Virus record (IMG/VR): IMGVR_UViG_3300045110_000277
Location: 22,080 to 86,079 of that record
Source of the DNA: a virus
Length of the DNA stretch: 64,000 nucleotides
Strand: one strand, 5' to 3'
In this document: one piece after another, positions 59,535-64,000 of the stretch
Layout of the letters: each line of letters starts with the position of its first letter
Position numbering within the stretch: the first letter of the stretch is position 1
Made by a program: the position numbers and the translations under genes
The notes under the pieces: generated by a model
Database searches by the model: none
Seen by the model: the letters and a program-made list of their open reading frames with translations, nothing else
Told to the model about the DNA's origin: nothing

Positions 59535-59760
59535 TGGTTGCCTCCCCCGGGTGTCGGAGCACGATGACCTGGAAGCGTCGGCCGATGTGCTCGGCCTCCG
59601 ATGCCCAGTCTGCGGCCTCCGCGCTGTTGCGGAACGGGCCGTACAGGCCCTGCCTGGTGCGCACGGCGTACAGCACGCTGCTGTGTCGCCAGTTGCCCTT
59701 GGGTAGCTGGCAGATCGAGCAGTACAGTCCGCTGTCGTCTGGGTTGAACTCATGCCTCAT
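59521..59760 (-). CDS. Small hypothetical protein with C-x2-C
   Basis: 79 aa from ATG 59760, ATGA overlap. Y-C-S-I-C-Q near 13, then R-N-S-A-E-A-A-D-W-A, and a beta end. Unknown family. Confidence 0.6.
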   Translation of the reverse strand: MRHEFNPDDSGLYCSICQLPKGNWRHSSVLYAVRTRQGLYGPFRNSAEAADWASEAEHIGRRFQVIVLRHPGEATSGGM

Positions 59761-60614
59761 GCGTCGGCCTCCTTCTTGGCCTTGCGGGTCTCGTGGTCGA
59801 CGCGCAGCACCACGCGCCACGCGGTTGTGCCCAGCGGTCGCCGGCCACCCTTGGTCGCCACCGGCCCGGTGATGAGGCGCTGGCGGAAGTAGTCACGCAG
59901 CGCACGCCTCTCGGCGTCCAGCCCCACGCCCATCCGGGCGTACCCAGCGTCGTAGACCGCAGCCTGCACCAGCCCCACGACCCACTCCCGGTTGATCAGG
60001 TGGTTGATCAGGTGCTGGGTGCTGCCCAGCTGGTCACCGACCGTGGTGGTGTGATTCACCGGCCTCACGCACATCACACAGTCGGTGGTCACGGGCGCCA
60101 CTCCGAGCCGAGCGTCGAACGCGCCGTACTCCTTGACGTAGGCCGTGATCAGCTTGGTGATCTTGGCGTTGTGGATGTCCTGCATCTTGCGGAGGGGGTC
60201 CGACAGCCCGCCCGACTTGACCTGCCAACGACCGTTGGCGTCCCGCTCGAACGTGATCCCCTCGTCGAAGCACATCGGCTCATGCCAGTCCGCGCCGGTC
60301 TCGGGCGAGTAGGTGAAGTAGTGGACCACCCACCGTCCGCGGTCGCTGTTGAGCCGCAGGTCCTGCGGGGTGTGGCCGTTGATCCGCTCAGCGGTGGTCT
60401 GGGTGTACCAGCCACCGGCGCGCAGCATGATCGAGCCGTCGGGGAAGTAGGACACGATGGCCGTGTCGTGCAGCCTGACCACAATGATGTCCTCGGCCAG
60501 CCGCTCGACGTAGGTGTTGTTGGCCACCTTGCGGCTGGTGCGCGCCAGCAGCTGTGACGCAGGGCCGTCAGCGAGGAACGCCTCGGCCTCTTGGTACGTG
60601 CGGATCACGTGCAT
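59757..60614 (-). CDS. Conserved actinophage protein
   Basis: 285 aa from ATG 60614 with GGGAGGTGA upstream. It contains N-N-T-Y-V-E-R-L, I-V-V-R-L-H-D-T-A-I-V-S-Y and M-L-R-A-G-G-W-Y-T, a set seen widely in actinophages without assigned function. A dispersed palindrome (60227-60236) encodes D-A-N-G-R-W. It opens a transcript running leftward to the Ku gene. Confidence 0.7.
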   Translation of the reverse strand: MHVIRTYQEAEAFLADGPASQLLARTSRKVANNTYVERLAEDIIVVRLHDTAIVSYFPDGSIMLRAGGWYTQTTAERINGHTPQDLRLNSDRGRWVVHYFTYSPETGADWHEPMCFDEGITFERDANGRWQVKSGGLSDPLRKMQDIHNAKITKLITAYVKEYGAFDARLGVAPVTTDCVMCVRPVNHTTTVGDQLGSTQHLINHLINREWVVGLVQAAVYDAGYARMGVGLDAERRALRDYFRQRLITGPVATKGGRRPLGTTAWRVVLRVDHETRKAKKEADA

Positions 60615-60920
60615 GGTCACCTCCCGTTGAAGTGTGGTGCCGGCCTCGTCAACGCCAGACATCTCGGCCGGGTCGATGATCCCTCTGCTTCACTACCTCC
60701 ACCTGTCGCCTACCGTGTCCTGGGCATCGTCGAGTGGAGGCAGGATGCCAGCGCGCCCTTTCCACCCCGAGCGTGATTGCTTGCTCAGCGGCTTCTCAGA
60801 CGACCTCCACCAAGGTCTTCGGCCTGGACCGAGGCTGAGACGTTGACGGGATCAGGCCAGGGAACGCATCTGGGAATGACCGGCGTACGTCCGGTGCTAC
60901 CACGCTGCGATGTAACCCGT
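60615..60920. other. Intergenic region, promoter for leftward genes not resolved
   Basis: About 300 bases without a convincing gene on either strand. It must contain a leftward promoter for the 60614 gene, but I find no clear -35/-10 pair. CTACCTCC and CACCTGTCG stretches occur but do not make a motif. Confidence 0.4.
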
Positions 60921-60991
60921 TCCTGCTCGCTGATCGAGCAGGACTCTTGTGTGCGTCGCCTCACCCCCACCCGTCGAGGGTGGGGCGACGC
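60921..60991. terminator. Double hairpin terminator with a repeated sequence
   Basis: First hairpin TCCTGCTCG-CTGAT-CGAGCAGGA (60921-60943, 9 bp). Second hairpin pairs GCGTCGC (60953-60959) with GCGACGC (60985-60991) and CCCACCC (60966-60972) with GGGTGGG (60978-60984). Between and across them lie the 18-mer also at 27128 and the 17-mer also at 63938. They end the leftward transcript just after the gene at 61000. Confidence 0.6.
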
Positions 60992-60999
60992 GCGACAGG

Positions 61000-61194
61000 T
61001 CAGCCGCGAGGGATGCCCTCGTGGAACAGCCAGTCGGTCGGCAGGTCGCCGCCGTGCGACAGGTGGGCGTCGAGCGCGGTGAACGTTTCGAGCCCGCGCT
61101 CCATGAGCAGGCCCAACGGCTGCCCGCTCTGCAATGCCACGTTGGCTTCCAGCACCAGCTGGCGTAGCTCAGCTAGTGCCTCATCAGGGTCCAT
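61000..61194 (-). CDS. Small helical protein
   Basis: 64 aa from ATG 61194, TGATG overlap; GTG 61197 would add one residue. L-A-E-L-R-Q-L-V-L-E-A-N and W-L-F-H-E-G-I. Pattern of a small conserved actinophage family, unknown role. Confidence 0.6.
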   Translation of the reverse strand: MDPDEALAELRQLVLEANVALQSGQPLGLLMERGLETFTALDAHLSHGGDLPTDWLFHEGIPRG

Positions 61195-61550
61195 CACTCC
61201 TCCTCGGCGAGCCTGTCTTCGATGTCCTCACCCTGAGCGATGGCCCACTCGCGCACCTTGGTGAGCATGTGGATCAGCCGGTCAGCGTCGGCCTCCAGCG
61301 AGGCCACGTCCTCGGCTGTGCTGGCGCTTGGCTCCATGATCGTGTTGATGGCGAAGATGCCAGCCGAGATGGCCTCGACCGCAGTCACCGGCTCGCCTGG
61401 TGCGTGCTCATCGCCGGTCACCGGGCACACCCAGCCGAACATGGAGGTCCAGACGATCTGCACCTCACCGCTCAGGGCCTTCTCGGGTACCTGGGCGATG
61501 GGGCAGCCGCAGTCCTTGCACCGGGTGCCGCTGGCCGGGTGGCTGCTCAT
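61194..61550 (-). CDS. Zinc-ribbon hypothetical protein
   Basis: 118 aa. C-K-D-C-G-C near 11 and W-V-C-P-V-T-G-D near 40 suggest a zinc site; a helical acidic C-terminus follows. Coupled to both neighbours. Confidence 0.65.
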   Translation of the reverse strand: MSSHPASGTRCKDCGCPIAQVPEKALSGEVQIVWTSMFGWVCPVTGDEHAPGEPVTAVEAISAGIFAINTIMEPSASTAEDVASLEADADRLIHMLTKVREWAIAQGEDIEDRLAEEE

Positions 61551-61915
61551 GCGCCCTCCGTCTCCACGTGCAGGAAGTCCCGGCCGAACTGCCGTTCGTA
61601 GGCCACAGCCGCAGCAACGAGTGTTGGCGCGATGTCGCTCATCCGCTCAACGGCCGTTGGCAACATCGCCACGTACCGCTGGCAGATCACCTCGAACAGC
61701 CTGAGCCGCTCGGTGAACGACAGCAGGGTGCCGTCGTCGCGTGGCCCAGGGATGCTGGCGACGGACTGCTCGCCGTAGCCTCCGTGGGCGATGCTGATGC
61801 GTCCACCCAGCCACTCGCCGTTGTAGTTGAACGACAGCAGGTAGGTGGCGTCGTAGTAGGTGACGTGGGCGTGGAAGTCCGCGTCCGGGTGGTCGGTGGG
61901 GTCTTCGAGGCTCAT
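61547..61915 (-). CDS. Hypothetical protein
   Basis: 122 aa, ATGA overlap. Begins S-L-E-D-P-T-D-H-P-D-A-D-F and has a beta N-terminal half and helical C-terminal half. A dispersed palindrome (61649-61658) encodes P-T-A-V-E-R in the C-terminal part. Confidence 0.6.
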   Translation of the reverse strand: MSLEDPTDHPDADFHAHVTYYDATYLLSFNYNGEWLGGRISIAHGGYGEQSVASIPGPRDDGTLLSFTERLRLFEVICQRYVAMLPTAVERMSDIAPTLVAAAVAYERQFGRDFLHVETEGA

Positions 61916-62079
61916 GCGGGCATCACCTGAACCTCCAGCACGTGCGGGTCCTTGGCGACCTTGCGGGCCTCACGCTGGGCGATCCGCTCACCCAGGTAGG
62001 TCAGGCTGTCCCAGCGGACCAGGAGCCCGTCGCTCGTGCGCGTCCGGCAGTACAGCCGGAACCTCGCTTCGGCGCTCAC
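61912..62079 (-). CDS. 55-aa hypothetical protein
   Basis: From GTG 62079, overlapping the upstream stop. Basic, with L-Y-C-R-T-R-T-S-D near 9 and a helical end. Unknown. Confidence 0.55.
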   Translation of the reverse strand: MSAEARFRLYCRTRTSDGLLVRWDSLTYLGERIAQREARKVAKDPHVLEVQVMPA

Positions 62080-62195
62080 GGGAGCGGTCGGTAGGAGACG
62101 ATCTCGCCCGGGTGGCGCTTGCAGATGGCCAGGACGGTGGACTGCTTGGCGACGATGGGCTTGCGCCGACCGACGAGGTACAGCTCGGCGTTCAT
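62076..62195 (-). CDS. 39-aa basic peptide
   Basis: ATG 62195 with GGAGG upstream. Reads N-A-E-L-Y-L-V-G-R-R-K-P then I-C-K-R-H-P-G-E. Its stop overlaps the next GTG. First gene of the leftward transcript ending at 61000. Confidence 0.55.
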   Translation of the reverse strand: MNAELYLVGRRKPIVAKQSTVLAICKRHPGEIVSYRPLP

Positions 62196-62467
62196 GGGGG
62201 CCTCCAGTGGTCCCGTTGACCGTGGATGGATGGTAGTACCTTTGAGCAGATAGATCGAGGGTCCCGATAGCCGTCAGGCGAGGTGGTACCCACAGCATCC
62301 GAGGTTGTGCCGCATTGAGTCGGGTCAGCCCTCAGGCTGGTGGTCGGCGCGCGGCAGAGGCTGGCGGCCTCTTGTCGGAAACGAGTCCGTGCATCCTGCG
62401 TGGTGCTAGTTGGTGCGGTACAGCATTGGAGTGCCCTTCTGTGCTGCCCCGTTGGCAGACGGGAGCG
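62196..62467. other. Intergenic region, probable promoter zone
   Basis: 272 bases without a supported gene. It probably holds the promoter for the leftward genes at 62195, but I see no clear -35/-10 pair. Confidence 0.35.
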
Positions 62468-62533
62468 TGCCCGGCCCAGGACTCGAACCTGGAGAACCCA
62501 CATCCGGGCTGCGAACGGCCGTTCGCGTCAGGC
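62468..62533 (-). other. tRNA-like element with palindrome in the D-arm position
   Basis: On the - strand a canonical T-arm (CCAGG-TTCGAGT-CCTGG) is followed by GCCGGGC-A, as at a tRNA 3' end. The 5' side could be GCCTGAC (six of seven pairs) with the palindrome GCGAACGGCCGTTCGC where the D-arm should be, or GCCCGG (six perfect pairs) giving only an acceptor/T-arm minihelix. No good anticodon loop is visible. It may be a degraded tRNA or a tRNA-derived attachment remnant. Confidence 0.4.
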
Positions 62534-62587
62534 CATGTGCCGGCCGACGTACCACTCGGCGAGCCGGCACAGGTAGAACGCGATCAC
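62528..62587 (-). CDS. 19-aa peptide
   Basis: GTG 62587 overlaps the stop of the membrane-protein gene. M-I-A-F-Y-L-C-R-L-A-E-W-Y-V-G-R-H-M-A would be a short amphipathic helix. Support is only the overlap, and the tRNA-like element begins over its stop. Confidence 0.3.
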   Translation of the reverse strand: MIAFYLCRLAEWYVGRHMA

Positions 62588-62757
62588 TGGTCGGCGTTGG
62601 TGTAGACGGCCAGCAGGGCCAGGCCCCGCTCGACGCGCTGGCGGTCGGCCTGCTCGTCACGGCCGACCTTGCGACCACGGGTGAAGCACAGGCTGTGGCT
62701 GATGACCAGCACCACGACCAGGAGAGCCCACAGGCCGCTGATCTCGTGTCCGTGCAT
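62584..62757 (-). CDS. 57-aa single-helix membrane protein
   Basis: ATG 62757 with GGAAG upstream. A hydrophobic helix (about 9-24, L-W-A-L-L-V-V-V-L-V-I-S) is followed by a basic charged tail. Orientation predicted with the tail in the cytoplasm. Unknown role. Confidence 0.6.
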   Translation of the reverse strand: MHGHEISGLWALLVVVLVISHSLCFTRGRKVGRDEQADRQRVERGLALLAVYTNADQ

Positions 62758-62798
62758 GGCTTCCGTCCCTTCGTCAGTCGAGCCCCGTTGGCTCGCAT

Positions 62799-62902
62799 GG
62801 CTGCACGAACGCTGGCACCTCGCTGATGATGATGGGTGTCTCAGCGGGCAGGGCTCGTGCAGCCGTGCCAGCCCAGGGCTACCCGTCGCAGGGCAGCCCT
62901 GG
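62799..62902 (-). terminator. Pseudoknot-like repeats and hairpin after the gene at 62929
   Basis: CCAGGGCT (62873-62880) pairs perfectly with AGCCCTGG (62895-62902), a likely terminator for the 62929 gene. Beyond it two further inverted repeats interleave: 62799-62808 with 62855-62864, and 62811-62818 with 62865-62872, an order that could form an H-type pseudoknot. Confidence 0.5.
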
Positions 62903-62928
62903 GGGCTTGTTGCTCGTGCAGGTGCGGG

Positions 62929-63381
62929 CTACTGCCGGACGCTGGCGAGCAGGGCGTCGAGGTCGACCACCTTGCGGGTGGAGGACCCAGAACCGACCTC
63001 GGGCACGGTCGTGAGACCGACCTTGAGGTTCCAGTCGCCGCTCTTGGTGATGGAGATGCTCGCCGAGAGGTTGCGCACCTCACCGGTGGTCGGGTCGAAC
63101 GTGACGGGACCAGTGCCGTAGACGCGCGGACGCTGGTCCTCGGGCTTCACGCCGTCGGCCAGCACGCCGTCCTTGGTCATGCCGGTGAGGCCGTGGGTCA
63201 GGATGAAGTCCTGGCCCTCGTACTGGATGACGCTGGGCAGGGTGTCCGCCAGCGCCGGGATCGCCGATCCGAAGCCGGGGTTCGTGCCGAAGGCGAACCA
63301 GGTCTTGTCCTTGCCCTTGACCTGGCGCTCCTGCAGCGGGATGTCCTGGCCGCAGACCGTGATGATGCGGTATCCGAGCAT
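62929..63381 (-). CDS. Hypothetical protein
   Basis: 150 aa from ATG 63381 with AGGAGA upstream; ATG 63474 is in frame but lacks a ribosome site. Beta-rich N-terminus (I-I-T-V-C-G-Q-D-I-P-L-Q), W-F-A-F-G-T-N-P-G-F-G, and a C-terminal strand set. No family recognised. A dispersed palindrome (63437-63446) lies in its upstream region. Confidence 0.65.
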   Translation of the reverse strand: MLGYRIITVCGQDIPLQERQVKGKDKTWFAFGTNPGFGSAIPALADTLPSVIQYEGQDFILTHGLTGMTKDGVLADGVKPEDQRPRVYGTGPVTFDPTTGEVRNLSASISITKSGDWNLKVGLTTVPEVGSGSSTRKVVDLDALLASVRQ

Positions 63382-63600
63382 GGCTGTCTCCTGACAGCTC
63401 GTGCCGTCGGCCCGTTGCCGATGGCCCACCGACACCAACGCTCGTTGGCATCGGAAGGTCGTCATCTCCAGCATCGGGCACCGCTCGTGCGGATGGCAGT
63501 CCGCGCGGGTACTCGTGAATCGTGATGGCTGTGCCACTAGCAGCTGGCTAGGCCATCTTCATGCTCGTGGAGTCGGGCTGCCACCCTCGTCCACCACTGA

Positions 63601-63750
63601 CTACCTACCTTCGGCAGTCAGAAGCCTGTTGCGCTCAAGGAGTCGCTCGTAGTTCGCGCGCTCCTGCTTGGTCATTCGGACACGTACACCCCTGCGCTGG
63701 GCTCGTGCAGCCTTGCGCATGTGGCGCACGAAAGATCCCTGGGAGACCAT
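63601..63750 (-). CDS. 49-aa basic protein
   Basis: ATG 63750 with AGGTGAG upstream. Sequence includes F-V-R-H-M-R-K-A-A-R-A-Q-R-R-G-V-R-V-R-M and a helical E-R-L-L-E-R-N-R-L-L. Strongly basic and probably nucleic-acid binding. First gene of the leftward block. Confidence 0.5.
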   Translation of the reverse strand: MVSQGSFVRHMRKAARAQRRGVRVRMTKQERANYERLLERNRLLTAEGR

Positions 63751-64000
63751 CGGTCTCACCTCGCTCGTGTCGCTCGTGCTCGTTTGCGCTGAAGTTAGCG
63801 CGCGCTAAGCATTGTGACGCTGGGTCACCGGGCCGCTACGGCGGGTGACCGTTACCCTCCGCGCCCGCGTGGGCGCCGTGCGTGCGCGCCCGCACCCGTT
63901 GGGGCGCGTGCGTGCTCTCACCCTCACCCGCGCCCCGTGGGGCGACGCGCGACACCCTGGCGCCGTGCGCCGTGTCCGTTGCGTGGGGGAAGCGGGGCGC
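63751..64000. other. Right-edge region: likely promoter/operator, no gene seen
   Basis: A perfect 14-bp palindrome TTAGCGCGCGCTAA (63795-63808) and a 7-bp inverted repeat GGTCACC/GGTGACC (about 63824-63850) lie upstream of the first leftward gene. The last 150 bases are extremely G+C rich with repeated GCGTGCGTGC-like runs and a 17-mer shared with 60981. I see no gene. Confidence 0.4.

Larger units (their letters stand above)
13382..63449. repeat. Dispersed palindrome family, core AACGNNCGTT
   Basis: Exact cores start at 13385, 19218, 23260, 23542, 26207, 27077, 27601, 31596, 35403, 35891, 36105, 37648, 38503, 39725, 41013, 41863, 44459, 45794, 46978, 49470, 50718, 51392, 53701, 55652, 57540, 60227, 61649, 62514 and 63437. 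Usual flanks extend it to GCSAACGNNCGTTSGC. Many one-mismatch copies also occur (for example 20474, 34644, 61618). It lies in coding and intergenic DNA on both arms. Confidence 0.9.

Noticed and set aside
60785-60967. Possible small - strand gene across the terminator region
   Set aside because: The frame overlaps two hairpins and a repeated 18-mer, has low-complexity Arg/Ser composition and no clear ribosome site.
13382-63449. CRISPR array
   Set aside because: The repeated palindromes are dispersed at irregular kilobase distances, with no spacer-sized units and no adjacent cas1 or cas2; the Cas4-like nuclease is a recombination-type enzyme here.

Overview
The window is part of the genome of a tailed phage (siphovirus layout) of a high-G+C actinobacterium. 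The sequence is very G+C rich by eye, codons end mostly in G or C, GTG starts are common, and genes overlap tightly as ATGA, GTGA or TGATG. It encodes an Lsr2-type nucleoid protein and a sigma factor very close to the Streptomyces sporulation factor WhiG, so a Streptomyces-like sporulating host is the best guess. Terminase, portal, protease and capsid genes are absent and probably lie left of base 1. I see no integrase, endolysin or DNA polymerase in the window.

Layout. Bases 1-27110 (+ strand) are virion genes: small structural proteins, three tandem glycine-rich proteins and a repeat-rich fibre (1-7.4 kb), head-tail connectors and tail terminator (7.8-10.4 kb), major tail protein, frameshifted tail-assembly chaperones, tape measure, then tail-tip proteins including two with glycosidase-like domains (18.4-22.2 kb), and two membrane proteins that are holin candidates. 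A promoter/leader region (27.1-27.9 kb) opens a second + strand block to 42.7 kb: Cas4-like nuclease, Acb2-like anti-CBASS protein, Sak4-like ATPase, SSB-like protein, primase-helicase, two LuxR-type HTH proteins, many tiny zinc-binding proteins, an HNH nuclease, a WhiG-like sigma factor and a metallophosphoesterase. A bidirectional terminator at 42746-42779 separates this from a - strand block (63.75 kb down to 42.8 kb) with a Ku-like protein beside an ATP-dependent DNA ligase, a MoxR AAA+ / VWA-protein cassette, a RuvB-like ATPase, Lsr2, a lipoprotein and a secreted protein.

Together the accessory genes suggest management of DNA ends and recombination (Ku, ligase, Cas4-like, Sak4, SSB, RuvB), host gene-expression takeover (sigma factor, Lsr2, LuxR-type HTH pair) and defence or superinfection control (Acb2, lipoprotein, secreted tail-protein paralog, MoxR-VWA).

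The most striking non-genic signal is a dispersed palindrome with core AACGNNCGTT. I count 29 exact cores between 13.4 and 63.4 kb, inside and between genes on both arms, and none in the first 13 kb. I could not match it to any described actinophage repeat.
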